Assembly: GCA_019243635.1 (NCBI GenBank)
Contig: JAFAUB010000105.1
Span: 1-50,340 of the forward strand
Length of the DNA: 50,340 nt
Origin: Pseudonocardiales bacterium
GTDB taxonomy: Bacteria; Actinomycetota; Actinomycetes; Mycobacteriales; Pseudonocardiaceae
Reading direction: 5' to 3'
The notes below the pieces were generated by a model, which saw only the letters and a program-made list of their open reading frames with translations, had not been told where the DNA came from and did no database searches. Shown one piece after another: positions 19,523 to 28,305 of this stretch (position 1 is the stretch's first letter; every line of letters starts with the position of its first letter). Both the position numbers and the translations under genes were made by a program.

Positions 19523-20329
19523 ATGTCAGACGACAGCGGTGCCTCGCGACGAGCCGCGATGTACGGGGCAGACGATCTCAGCTCGATGACGATCTTCTCG
19601 GGCAACTTCATCAACTTCGGGTACTGGCAGGACTTCACGCCCGGACTCATCAGCGTGGACGAGCGCACCGAGAGCCAGGCCAACCTCTACCGTGCCGTTC
19701 TTCGTCGCTTGACGATCGGTCCGACCGATGTGGTGCTGGAAGTCGGGTGCGGCATCGCCGTGGGGGCCGCACTCACGCTTCGAGAATTCGGTCCACGAGC
19801 CGTGCACGGGCTCGATCTCTCCCAGGACCAGATCGACCGCGCCACCAGAGTCAACGCCGACCTGGTCGCGCACCAGCCTGACCGGTTCGTGCTGCGGCAG
19901 GGCTCCGCGCTGGAACTTCCTTACGCCGGCGAGAAGTTCGACAAATGTTACTCGGTGGAAGCGGCCCAACACTTCGAGGACCTGGGCGCCTTCGCCTCCG
20001 AAGCCCATCGAGTGCTCAAACCCGGAGGCAGGCTGGCCGTCACAACCTTCTTCACGCCCTATCCGGCCGCTGTCGACGAGCTCCGACGACTGATCGAAAC
20101 AATCGACAGCGGCGTCGACGTCGTCCTTCCGATCGGTTCCTTTCGGGACGACCTCCTCAGAAGAGGCTTCGTCGACGTGCGCGTCGAGAACATCGGTGAG
20201 CATGTCTGGCGCGGCTTCGACTCCTGGATGGAGCAGACCGAGTTCAGGGACAGCTGGGGACGCAACTGGCTGAAGGCATACAACTGCGGGCTCATCGACT
20301 ACTACCTCATCACAGCAGACAAGCGGTGA
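19523..20329 (+). CDS. SAM-dependent methyltransferase, small-molecule type
   Basis: Class I methyltransferase of 268 residues. SAM motif I is VVLEVGCGIAVGAAL near residue 70, with the acidic motif II in GLDLSQDQIDRA and motif III around RVLKPGGRLAVTTFF. The N-terminal part (MTIFSGNFINFGYWQDF) resembles enzymes of natural-product methylation and of the 2-methylisoborneol or ubiquinone type, which cover the active site with an N-terminal lid. The ATG at 19523 follows GGGAG. The substrate is unknown. It lies 34 bases after the sugar kinase and before the GAF regulator, so it may be part of a small inducible unit. Confidence 0.85.
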   Translation: MSDDSGASRRAAMYGADDLSSMTIFSGNFINFGYWQDFTPGLISVDERTESQANLYRAVLRRLTIGPTDVVLEVGCGIAVGAALTLREFGPRAVHGLDLSQDQIDRATRVNADLVAHQPDRFVLRQGSALELPYAGEKFDKCYSVEAAQHFEDLGAFASEAHRVLKPGGRLAVTTFFTPYPAAVDELRRLIETIDSGVDVVLPIGSFRDDLLRRGFVDVRVENIGEHVWRGFDSWMEQTEFRDSWGRNWLKAYNCGLIDYYLITADKR

Positions 20330-20679
20330 CCCTTCGCGCCGCATGCAACCCCTTGCAACTCTTGTCCGTCGCCCGCGACGGTGCCACTGTGGCCACCACA
20401 CCGATCGAGGAGGTTGTGGTGGGAGTATGTGGCTGCAGCGGGGATGGGAGCTCCCGACCGTTGGTGCTGGAGGTGCGAGGCGACCTCCTACAGAGGCTGA
20501 TGCTGGTCGGTGTGGTCGGTGCTACCGGGCGTCCGGAGCTGATCGGTGTCGGGATCGCCATCGCGCTGGCCGGCTGGATGGGTGCCGAATCATCCCGGAT
20601 CGGCCTTCCGGGGAGGGGCAGATGCGAGTGCGACAACCAGAGAGCCGATCAAAAGAACGGTGGGCTCGATGCCTGCTGA
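20326..20679 (+). CDS. Possible small protein bridging methyltransferase and regulator
   Basis: 117-codon frame starting with a GTG that overlaps the methyltransferase stop (GTGA) and ending 11 bases inside the regulator gene. Third-position GC looks fairly high, as expected for coding DNA here. It has a hydrophobic stretch (LIGVGIAIALAGWMG) that could cross a membrane, and several Cys. I recognise no family. The alternative is a 339-bp non-coding spacer holding the regulator's promoter. Confidence 0.35.
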   Translation: MTLRAACNPLQLLSVARDGATVATTPIEEVVVGVCGCSGDGSSRPLVLEVRGDLLQRLMLVGVVGATGRPELIGVGIAIALAGWMGAESSRIGLPGRGRCECDNQRADQKNGGLDAC

Positions 20680-21997
20680 ACGACCAGAACCTGCGGTGGG
20701 GCCGAATTTCGGTCGTGCGGTGAAGCGACTCCTCCAGGCGCGTGAGAACACGCTGGGTAGGCGCCGGTCAGACCACAAGGAAGTCCTCGCCATCGTCAGG
20801 TCACACCATCGGTTAGCCCGGAAACAGCTTGATCCTGCTCGCGGCGCCGGCATGCGGCACCTGAGCGTGGAAGAGCTGGAGAAGCGTCGTCGCGAACCCG
20901 ACCTGGCCGAGCTCGTGCCAGCGATACGGCAGGCTCTCGAAGACGGCGATGACTCCCAGGTCATTACTGTGCACGACCCCGCCGGCTGGGTGCTGTGGCG
21001 ACTCGGTAGCGTCACGGCACTGGGGATAGCGGACGCACTGGGGCTCGTCGAGGGAGCGTGCTGGAGAGAGGATGCCGTCGGCACGAATGCCGCGGGCACC
21101 GCCCTCATCGAGCGCTGCGGACTACTGTGCATCGCCAACGAGCACTACGTGGCCGCACACCACCCCTTCTCCTGCGCCGCCGCCCCGTTGTATGACGCCT
21201 GGGACCAGAGAAGGCTGCTCGGCATCCTCAATGTGACCACTCTGAAGAAGAACGTGCACGCCAACACGCTGACGATGGTGGAGCTGGCGGCGAGACTCGT
21301 GCCGAGCCAGGCGCGTAAGGCGCATGAGGACAAGTTGACGCCGCTGCGCGAGGTCGCCTTACTGACGCTGCACAGGTTCGGCACGCCGGTGGTGCTCACC
21401 GACGGTTGTGGCCATGTGGTCGAGTCCCGGAGGATCGCGCGCAAGCACCAGCTGTTGCCACTGCCCACACAGGTGCGCGACCAGCCGTTCGACTACCCCC
21501 TGTTGGGGGGACGATGGGTCGTCGAGCCGTTCATGGCCGGCTGGCTGTGGCGGCCGGCGGGTGCGGGCTCCCTGCCGGCAACCCGGGTGGAGCTCGATGT
21601 GCGCGAACACACGCGGTGGTCGCTGACAGTACACAAGGCTGGTACTTCGATGTCGTACGACCTGAGCAAGCGGTACGTCGAGATCTTGTTTCTGCTCGCT
21701 TGGTCGCCGGCCGGCCGCACCTCCGCAGAGCTGGTACAGGACGTGTACGGCGGAGCCACAACGACTGAAACGGTACGCTCTCTCTTCTCCAGGATGCGAA
21801 AAGAATTCGGCCGTGAGCTGTTCCATAGTGAGCCATACCGTTTCAGGGACCACCTCGACGTGATGTTGAACAAGCCTGACGACCTCGCCGAGCTGCTCCC
21901 GTTCTCGACAGCACCCGCCATCCGCCGCATCCGCGCTGACAGTGCAGGTCTCATGGATGCCTGTGCACCTTCCACCACCGAGCGGGGCGAATGCTAG
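20669..21997 (+). CDS. GAF-domain transcriptional regulator
   Basis: About 442 residues. The central GAF-like sensor (about residues 95-210) has LVEGACWREDAVGTNAAGTA and FSCAAAPLYDAWDQRRLLGI, the runs seen in DhaR/acetoin-type activators. There is no sigma-54 AAA domain. The C-terminal ~90 residues (YVEILFLLAWSPAGRTSAEL and TVRSLFSRMRKEFG) look like a winged-helix DNA-binding domain, as in the actinobacterial GAF regulators of this type. The ATG at 20669 is inferred from domain limits. It ends one base before the convergent rsmB end. It probably controls the genes upstream in response to a small molecule. Confidence 0.8.
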   Translation: MPAERPEPAVGPNFGRAVKRLLQARENTLGRRRSDHKEVLAIVRSHHRLARKQLDPARGAGMRHLSVEELEKRRREPDLAELVPAIRQALEDGDDSQVITVHDPAGWVLWRLGSVTALGIADALGLVEGACWREDAVGTNAAGTALIERCGLLCIANEHYVAAHHPFSCAAAPLYDAWDQRRLLGILNVTTLKKNVHANTLTMVELAARLVPSQARKAHEDKLTPLREVALLTLHRFGTPVVLTDGCGHVVESRRIARKHQLLPLPTQVRDQPFDYPLLGGRWVVEPFMAGWLWRPAGAGSLPATRVELDVREHTRWSLTVHKAGTSMSYDLSKRYVEILFLLAWSPAGRTSAELVQDVYGGATTTETVRSLFSRMRKEFGRELFHSEPYRFRDHLDVMLNKPDDLAELLPFSTAPAIRRIRADSAGLMDACAPSTTERGEC

Positions 21998-21998
21998 C

Positions 21999-23414
21999 TC
22001 AGCGACGCAGGAGGGCACAGAACATCGCGTCGGTGCCGTGCCGGTGCGGCCACAGCTGGACGTGCGGCCCCTCGCCCAGCGCAGGCATGTCGGGAAACCG
22101 GAGCCTGGCGTCGAGCTGCTCAGCGCCCGTGCGCCGTATCACGTCCGCGACCACGCCCACCGTCTCGTCCCAGTGCGGTGAACACGTCACGTAGGCCACC
22201 ACACCCCCCGGGCGAGCCAGTCGCAGCGCCGCGACCAGCAGCTCCCGCTGCAGCCTCAGAAGCCCGGGGAGGTCTTCGGGCCGCCGCCGCCAGCGCGCCT
22301 CCGGACGGCGGCGCAACGCCCCGAGCCCGGTGCACGGCGCGTCCACGAGCACCCGGTCATAGGCTCGTTCCGGCAGCCCGCTGACCCGGCCATCGACGAC
22401 GTGCACCGTCACCGGCAACCCAGCGCACGCCTGGTCGACCAACCGGGCCCGATGCTCGGCCTTCTCCACGGCCTCCAGAGTCGCCCCCCGGATGGCTCCC
22501 AGAGCACCCAGCAGCGCCGCCTTGCCTCCCGGACCGGCGCACAGGTCCAGCCAACGGGCATCGGCGCCCTTCAGCGGCACACCGGCCAGCGCGAGGGTGA
22601 CGAGCTGGCTGCCCTCGTCCTGCACCTGGGCCAGCTGATCACGCACCGGGACCAGCTCACCCGGGTCACCACCGTCGGCCAAGTGCACCCCGTAAGGCGA
22701 GTACCGGGCAACCCGGCCGCCGGTCAACCCGGCCAGCTCAGCGGCGCTGATCCGCCCGGGGCGCGCGGCGAGGTGCACCAGCGGTCGGGCGTCGTCGGTG
22801 GCCAGCGCTCGCGCCAGCTCGTCCAGGTCACCACCCAGGGCGTCGGCGAAGGACTGCGCGATCCACCGCGGGTGCGAGTGCGCCAACGCGAGGTGCCCCA
22901 CCGGGTCCTCGTCGGCGGCCGGCGCGACCGTCCGCACCCAGCTGTCCCGGTCCCGCACGCCGACCCGGCGCAACACGGCGTTGACGAAGCCGGCCGCGGC
23001 ACTGCCACGACCGGCCCGCACCAGATCCACGGTGGTGCCGACCGCGGCATGTGGCGGCACCCGGGTTCGCAACAACTGGTAGCTGCCCAGCCGCAGGGCG
23101 TCCAGCAGCTCACCGTCCACCTCGGAGAGCGGACGGTCCGTACAGGACTGCAGCACCGCATCCAGCAGACCACGCGCGCGGCACGTCCCATAGCACAGCT
23201 CGGTGGCCAGCGCGGCGTCCCGGCCGTGGATCCCGCGCTGCCGCAGCATGCTGGGCAGCACCAGGTTGGCGTACGCGTCACGTTCGCGCACCGCGGCCAA
23301 GGCGTCCAGCGCGGCCCGCCGCGGTGGGTCGTCCACTGGCGGCCGGCGTGGCCCGGAGCGCCGAGGAGGGGGCCCGGGGCGCAGCGGTCGGGACGGCTTG
23401 CGGGGCACCGTCAC
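21999..23414 (-). CDS. rsmB: 16S rRNA (cytosine-967-C5)-methyltransferase
   Basis: Methylates C967 of 16S rRNA with SAM. 471 residues from the GTG at 23412-23414. The N-terminal NusB-like RNA-binding domain (AALDALAAVRERDAYANLVL) is followed by the Rossmann core with LDLCAGPGGKA, the VDAPCTGLGALRR Cys and the second catalytic Cys in VAYVTCSPHWDE, the RsmB/NOL1 pattern. The start lies 22 bases after the fmt stop, the conserved fmt-rsmB pair. The open frame continues upstream, but that part is a shadow of fmt. Confidence 0.94.
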   Translation of the reverse strand: MTVPRKPSRPLRPGPPPRRSGPRRPPVDDPPRRAALDALAAVRERDAYANLVLPSMLRQRGIHGRDAALATELCYGTCRARGLLDAVLQSCTDRPLSEVDGELLDALRLGSYQLLRTRVPPHAAVGTTVDLVRAGRGSAAAGFVNAVLRRVGVRDRDSWVRTVAPAADEDPVGHLALAHSHPRWIAQSFADALGGDLDELARALATDDARPLVHLAARPGRISAAELAGLTGGRVARYSPYGVHLADGGDPGELVPVRDQLAQVQDEGSQLVTLALAGVPLKGADARWLDLCAGPGGKAALLGALGAIRGATLEAVEKAEHRARLVDQACAGLPVTVHVVDGRVSGLPERAYDRVLVDAPCTGLGALRRRPEARWRRRPEDLPGLLRLQRELLVAALRLARPGGVVAYVTCSPHWDETVGVVADVIRRTGAEQLDARLRFPDMPALGEGPHVQLWPHRHGTDAMFCALLRR

Positions 23415-23436
23415 GGCGTGACCCGGACGCCGGCCG

Positions 23437-24372
23437 TCACTCGAACCGCTCCCCCGGCTCCAGCCGGGCACCGCGGGCCCAGTCCGGCGCGGGCATCGCC
23501 CGCTTACCGGGCACGGTGACCTCACCCAGCCGCACCGCCCCGGTGGCCGTGCCCACAAGCACCTCCCGTTTGGTCACCCGCAGCTCGCAGGACGCCAGCT
23601 CACCCACGGTACGGGCATCGGTGAGGAGCACCGGCCCGAGACCCACGCGTTGGCCCCGGAACAGGGTCCAGGCACCGGGGACGGGCGTGACCGAGCGCAC
23701 CTGGCGGTGCACCGCGAAGGCCGGGACGCTGAAGTCCACGCGAGCATCGTCCGCGGTGAGCTTCGGCGCGTGCGAGACTCCATCCGCGCTCTGCGGCACC
23801 GGACGCACAGTCCCGTCGGCGATCCTGTCCATGGTGGCCACCAGCAGGGCGGCTCCAGCGTCGGCCAACCGGCGCAGCAGCTCCCCCGCGGTGTCCTCGG
23901 CCCGGATCACCTCGGTGACCGTGCCATACACCGGGCCGGTGTCCAGCCCCTCCTCCAACGCGAAGGTGGATGCGCCAGTGATCTCGTCCCCGTGCCGGAT
24001 CGCTGCCTGCACCGGAGCCGCGCCGCGCCAGGCGGGCAGCAGGGAGAAGTGCAGGTTCACCCAGCCGTGCCGGGGAATGTCCAGCGCCACCCGCGGAATC
24101 AGCGCACCGTAGCCGACCACCGGGCAGCAGTCCGGGGCCAGCGCGGACAGCCGGGCCACAAAGTCCGGATCCGACGGGCGGCGCGGGGTGAGCACCTCCA
24201 GTCCCGCACTGTCGGCTAGCGTGCCCACCGGGGAGCGGGTCGGCCGCCGCCCACGTCCGGCTGGCGCGTCCGGTCGGGTCACCACCGCGGCGACCTCGTG
24301 CCGGTCGGAGTCCAGCAGCGCCCGCAGTGCGGGCACCGCCACGTCAGGCGTGCCGGCGAAGACGAGCCGCAC
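23437..24372 (-). CDS. fmt: Methionyl-tRNA formyltransferase
   Basis: Formylates initiator Met-tRNA with 10-formyl-tetrahydrofolate. 311 residues, normal length. [20 protein letters not shown] opens the protein; [19 protein letters not shown] holds the His and loop of the catalytic Asn/His/Asp set, followed by [17 protein letters not shown]. The C-terminal OB-like domain begins near residue 205. First of the fmt-rsmB pair, separated from priA by a strong hairpin. Confidence 0.95.
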   Translation of the reverse strand: MRLVFAGTPDVAVPALRALLDSDRHEVAAVVTRPDAPAGRGRRPTRSPVGTLADSAGLEVLTPRRPSDPDFVARLSALAPDCCPVVGYGALIPRVALDIPRHGWVNLHFSLLPAWRGAAPVQAAIRHGDEITGASTFALEEGLDTGPVYGTVTEVIRAEDTAGELLRRLADAGAALLVATMDRIADGTVRPVPQSADGVSHAPKLTADDARVDFSVPAFAVHRQVRSVTPVPGAWTLFRGQRVGLGPVLLTDARTVGELASCELRVTKREVLVGTATGAVRLGEVTVPGKRAMPAPDWARGARLEPGERFE

Positions 24373-24443
24373 CGCTTAGCGCGCCTTGTTGGACAGCGGA
24401 TGCGGACTAGGCCGAACGGGTTGGACAGGCACCCACGCAGTAT

Positions 24444-24505
24444 GCCTGGTGGGTGTTTTCCCGTGCCAGGGCACGGGCCAGGGCACGGGAAAACACCCAC
24501 CAGGC
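24444..24505. terminator. 24-bp perfect hairpin between priA and fmt
   Basis: Arms 24444-24467 and 24482-24505 are exact complements (begin GCCTGGTGGGTGTTTTCCCG), with a 14-base loop. It starts three bases after the priA stop. The stem holds a TTTT/AAAA tract, but no T-run follows. It should end the priA transcript. Confidence 0.8.
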
Positions 24506-24507
24506 CG

Positions 24508-26526
24508 CTAGGCCAACTCCTGCGGGTCAAGCTGGACCCGCAGCGGGTCGGGCAGCTTGCGCGCGCTGCGCCCGGCTTGCAGCGCGGCCAGCGCGCCGGC
24601 CAGGGCCAACCCCTGGGAGCGGGGGACGCGGACCAGCAGCCGCTCCCGCTCGCCCGCAGGCTCCCCCGGGGCGGGTACCGGACCCAGCAGCGCGGCCCCC
24701 CGCGGCAGGTCAAGCGCCTCGCCGAGACTCGCCACCGTGGCCGGCGCACCGTCCAGCGCGGCCATCCGCACCGAGGGTGGGAAGCCGAGCTCGGCGCGCG
24801 CGGCCAACTCAGCCCGGGCGTGGCCAGCCGGGTCCCATCGGACGAGGGCCTGCACCGCAGCGAGCGAGGACTCCGCGACGACGACCACCCGGCCACCGTC
24901 GGCGGCCGGCTCCACCATCGCCGCAGCGGCCATCCACCGCCGCAACGCCTCCTCCGCTGCACGCAGGTCGGGACGGGCCAGCAGCGCGGAGGCATCCAGC
25001 AACAACGCCGCCCCGTATCGGGCCAACGGTTCCGCCCCAGGGGTGGCGATCACCAGCGACCGTCCTGGCGGGATGTCGGCCAGCACCTCCCCAGCCGATG
25101 CGCGGTTCGACCGCGGCGCGCCGGAGCTGCCTCCACCGGAGGTGACCAGCGGCACCCCGGGGAAGGCGCGGCCAAGCTCCTCCGCGGTGCGGCGGGCCCC
25201 GATCACCGTCGCGCGCAGCCGGTCGCAACCGCAGGCAGGGCAGCGGTAGCCGGCCTCGACGGTGCCGCACCACCGGCAGGTGGCCGGACCGGCGCCGCGC
25301 AGCGCCAGCGGGCCCGCGCAGCGCCGGCAGCGCGCCGCGGCCCGGCACTGCCCGCAGGCCAGCGAGGGGACATAGCCGCGGCGCGGCACCTGCACCAGCA
25401 CCGGCCGGTCACGGCTCAGCGCCGCGCGAGCCGCCTCGAACGCCACCGCGGGCAGCCGCGCCGCACGGGCCGCTGGGTCCCGAGCCAGCTGGGTGTCGTC
25501 CTCCCCGATCGCGGTGACCCGCGCCGCCGCAGCCCGCACCACGTCGCGGGTGGCGACAATCTCATGCGCCCATCCGGTGTCGAGTGACAACTGCGTCTCC
25601 GCGGTGCGGGCGTAGCCGGCCACCAGCAGCGCCCCGCCTTCGAGCACGGCCCGCTGGCCGAGCACCAGCCGGCTGTGCGGGTAAGGGGCCCGGGGCTCGG
25701 CGTGCAGGTCGTCACCGTCGTCCCAGAGCACCATCAGGCCCAGGTCCGCGACCGGGGCGAAAGCTGCCGCCCGGGTGCCGACCACGATGCGCACCGCGCC
25801 CCGGCGCACCGCCAGCCATCGGCGGTACCGCCGCGCGGGTCCGGACTCGGCGGCGAGGGTGATCACCGCGTCGGGCCCGGCCAGCGCGGCCACCGCGGCG
25901 TGCACCCGCGCGGTGTCGCGGTGGTCGGGCAGCACCAGCAGCGCGCCCCGGCCGACGGCGGCGACGGTGACGGCGGCCTCCGCGAGCCGAGCGGGCCAGT
26001 CCTCCCCCGGCAGCGCCTGCCAGCAGGCGTGCGCCGCCCGGCCCTGGTGCAGCGCGTCCAGGAAGGCCACCCCTCGGGGATAGCGTCCCCACCCTCCGGT
26101 CGAGGGCCGTGGCGGGCGGGTCGGCACCAGGGTGACCGGCTCGGCCTCGGTGCGGGCGTGCCGCGGTGGCACCGCCAACCGCAGCACGTCACTCATGGTG
26201 CCCGCGCACCGGTCTGCCACGGCCCGGGCCAGCGCGGCGACCTGGGGGCTGAGCGCCGGCTCGGCGGAGACCACCCGGTCGAGCCAGGCCAGCGGTCCCG
26301 GATGATCGGATCGCTCGGCTCGGTCCAGCAGCCACCCGTCCGCCAGCCGTCCGGCGAAACGCACCCGCACCCGCACGCCCGGCGCCGCCGTCACGTCGAG
26401 CTCGGCAGGCACCAGGTAGTCGAACGGGCGGTCGAGGTGGGCCAGCGGGGTGTCCACGCACACCCGCGCAACCGGCAGCACGGCAGCCGGGCTGCGTTGC
26501 CCGCGGCGGGACCGGCCGACGCTCAC
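24508..26526 (-). CDS. priA: Helicase-inactive PriA-like primosomal protein
   Basis: Replication-restart protein, 672 residues. The N-terminal DNA-binding domain (VCVDTPLAHLDRPFDYLVP) is clear, and eight or more zinc-binding Cys follow CGQCRAAARCRRC and CRWCGTVEAGYRCPACGC. The helicase motifs are lost: where PriA has a GxTGSGKT loop this protein has HACWQALPGEDWP, and the DEAH box is replaced by LWDDGDD. This degeneration is known for actinobacterial PriA, so it is the expected form. It starts with GTG and ends at the 24-bp hairpin. In related genomes metK lies upstream; here it does not. Confidence 0.9.
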   Translation of the reverse strand: MSVGRSRRGQRSPAAVLPVARVCVDTPLAHLDRPFDYLVPAELDVTAAPGVRVRVRFAGRLADGWLLDRAERSDHPGPLAWLDRVVSAEPALSPQVAALARAVADRCAGTMSDVLRLAVPPRHARTEAEPVTLVPTRPPRPSTGGWGRYPRGVAFLDALHQGRAAHACWQALPGEDWPARLAEAAVTVAAVGRGALLVLPDHRDTARVHAAVAALAGPDAVITLAAESGPARRYRRWLAVRRGAVRIVVGTRAAAFAPVADLGLMVLWDDGDDLHAEPRAPYPHSRLVLGQRAVLEGGALLVAGYARTAETQLSLDTGWAHEIVATRDVVRAAAARVTAIGEDDTQLARDPAARAARLPAVAFEAARAALSRDRPVLVQVPRRGYVPSLACGQCRAAARCRRCAGPLALRGAGPATCRWCGTVEAGYRCPACGCDRLRATVIGARRTAEELGRAFPGVPLVTSGGGSSGAPRSNRASAGEVLADIPPGRSLVIATPGAEPLARYGAALLLDASALLARPDLRAAEEALRRWMAAAAMVEPAADGGRVVVVAESSLAAVQALVRWDPAGHARAELAARAELGFPPSVRMAALDGAPATVASLGEALDLPRGAALLGPVPAPGEPAGERERLLVRVPRSQGLALAGALAALQAGRSARKLPDPLRVQLDPQELA

Positions 26527-26980
26527 CTGGCGGGTCTACCAGAACGCCCCGTCAGCTTCACATGGCCCAAGCGCGTCGGTAACGGTCAACGGTGCGCCGC
26601 AGGCATCGTGATCGGCGCGCTGGAGACATCGATCACCCGGCGACGCACGACGATGACCCGAGGCGACCACGGGTCCGGGTAGTCCACCGGCCCATCAGCT
26701 GTGGCCATGGGACAACCATCAGGGCCACGGCACCGGAAACCCATGCAGGCCAGGGTTCGATATGACTTGAGTGTCACGAGGGTGACTGTGGCCGATCTGA
26801 TCCCGCTTGGCCCGCAAAAGATTCACAACTCAGGCCTCAGCCGCTCCCGCGGCATCACGGCGAGTTCTGGCGCGCACCCGGAGAATCCGCTGGAACCGCA
26901 GGGGCAGGCCACGCCGGGGTACCCGCGCTGCGGGCCGTGCTGGACTGCGCCGATGACCCGGTGCTGAGCGAGGCGACGAT
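26527..26980. other. Intergenic region with possible gene remnant
   Basis: 454 bp between priA and the acetyltransferase. Just before the acetyltransferase start, the same reading frame gives GHAGVPALRAVLDCADDP, which looks like a fragment of another protein (DUF559/AbiEi-like C-termini have such runs), but it has no start upstream. The short frames at 26586-26777 (lower) and 26701-26967 (upper) have no recognisable product. Promoters for priA and the acetyltransferase should be here. Confidence 0.45.
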
Positions 26981-27614
26981 GACACCGGTCGAACTGCGGA
27001 CCAGACTCGACGAGTATGAGCAAGACCGGCCCGATCACGATATGCACAGCGAGCTCACCCGGTGGACGCGCAAGTGGCGTGCCACCTTCGGCACGGCTGC
27101 CGGCCGAGTCATCTGGTTTCAAGACACCCCCGAGAGCGCGAGAACACGACTGCTGCTGAAAACGTTCCGCAACCAGGATAAGCGCCACCACGACGAAGTC
27201 ATGCAGCTATCGGACTGCGCCGTCGCAGACACGTTTTCAACCTTCGTCGAACAGCTCCAGGAAGACGGATTCGCCTTCCTCTACCAGAGGCTCAAGACCG
27301 GACTCTCCGACGGTCCCATCCTCGTCAGGGTCGAAGACCGGGGAATCGTCGGAGCAGTCGGCCCCATGGGAACTCTGCTCGACGTCACGGGGACACGAAT
27401 GCAGCCACCACAATACTTCGCGGTGCATCCACACTACCGGCGCAGGGGCCACGGCAGGGCGCTGTGGCGTGCCGCGATGGCGTGGGGGGCGGAGAACGGG
27501 GCCGAATACAAGGTCCTGCAAGCCGCGTCGGGTAGCGCAGCGGAGTCGCTCTATCCGTCCGAGATCTTGTCAACACTCGGTTTCGTGTGCGGCAGGGGAC
27601 TCGTTGCCGTATAG
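26981..27614 (+). CDS. GNAT-family N-acetyltransferase
   Basis: About 210 residues. The C-terminal half has the acetyl-CoA-binding pattern: YFAVHPHYRRRGHGRALWRA is strand 4 with the R-R-x-G-x-G/A pyrophosphate loop, and VLQAASGSAAESLYPSEILS, then LGF, matches the last strands. The N-terminal ~90 residues are charged and unlike standard GNATs (RWTRKWRATFGTAAGRVIWF). The ATG at 26981 is preferred; a GTG at 26937 in the same frame adds 14 residues that may be relic sequence. GC is somewhat below the neighbours. Substrate unknown. It reads into the folate pair 70 bases downstream. Confidence 0.78.
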
Positions 27615-27684
27615 ACTGAAGATCGTGAGGAACCGCAAGGGCTCTGCTGGTGTCAACGTGATCAGGATAAGGGACGAGCGCTTC

Positions 27685-28305
27685 ATGAGAGATGACCGGA
27701 TCGGCGATTTTCTGGATCAGCTGGCCGCGCGGGTGCCGGCTCCGGGCGGTGGGGCGTCGGCAGCGCTGTCCGCCGCGCAGGCCGCGGCGCTGCTGTCGAT
27801 GGTGGCCCGCTACAGCACCGGGGACAGATACGTCGAGCACGCCGAGACCGTCAGCGCCGTGCTGGCCGAGTCCGAGGCGGCGCGGGATCGCGCTGTGCGC
27901 CTGGCGCAGGACGACGCCGCCGCGTTCGCGGGCGTCTCGGATGCCTACCGGCTGCCGAGGGCCACCCCGGAGGAGCAGGCGGCGCGGACGGCGGCGATCC
28001 AGCGGGCGCTGCATGGGGCGGCGCAACCGCCGGCGGCGACCATCACGACGGCGGCCCGTCTGGTCGGGCTCGCCGAGACCCTGTTGCCGATCGGCAACAG
28101 GAACGTCATCACCGATGTCGCGGTGGCCGCCGAGCTGGCCCGCGCGGCGGCGTCCTGCGCCCGGCTGAACGTGGAGACCAACCTGGCCGGCCTTGCGGAG
28201 GAGAATGCCCGCGTGGAGTTCCTCGATGTGCTGGCCGGGGTGGACGAGCTGGTGACGCGGGCGCAGATGGTCACCGCAGCCGTGCGGGAGGCGATCGGCC
28301 GATGA
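27685..28305 (+). CDS. FchA/FTCD-type cyclohydrolase or cyclodeaminase
   Basis: 206 residues of the formiminotransferase-cyclodeaminase C-terminal family. LDQLAARVPAPGGGASAALS is the family's opening motif, followed by QDDAAAFAGVSDAYRLPR and GNRNVITDVAVAAELARAA. The stand-alone form is like FchA of methylotrophs, a methenyl-tetrahydrofolate cyclohydrolase; other members deaminate formimino-tetrahydrofolate. The stop overlaps the folD start (ATGA), so the two are coupled. As that FolD lacks the cyclohydrolase lysine, a cyclohydrolase role is the better guess. The ATG at 27685 gives the normal family start; a GTG at 27658 is possible. Confidence 0.85.
   Translation: MRDDRIGDFLDQLAARVPAPGGGASAALSAAQAAALLSMVARYSTGDRYVEHAETVSAVLAESEAARDRAVRLAQDDAAAFAGVSDAYRLPRATPEEQAARTAAIQRALHGAAQPPAATITTAARLVGLAETLLPIGNRNVITDVAVAAELARAAASCARLNVETNLAGLAEENARVEFLDVLAGVDELVTRAQMVTAAVREAIGR

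Noticed and set aside
24508..26526. PriA without helicase motifs as a novelty
   Set aside because: Loss of the Walker A and DEAH motifs is already known for actinobacterial PriA.
26754..26760. GGTTCGA resembling a tRNA T-loop
   Set aside because: No acceptor, anticodon or D-arm pairing can be built around it on either strand.
26586..26777. Small lower-strand frame (63 codons)
   Set aside because: No start signal, no family and no support from the neighbours.
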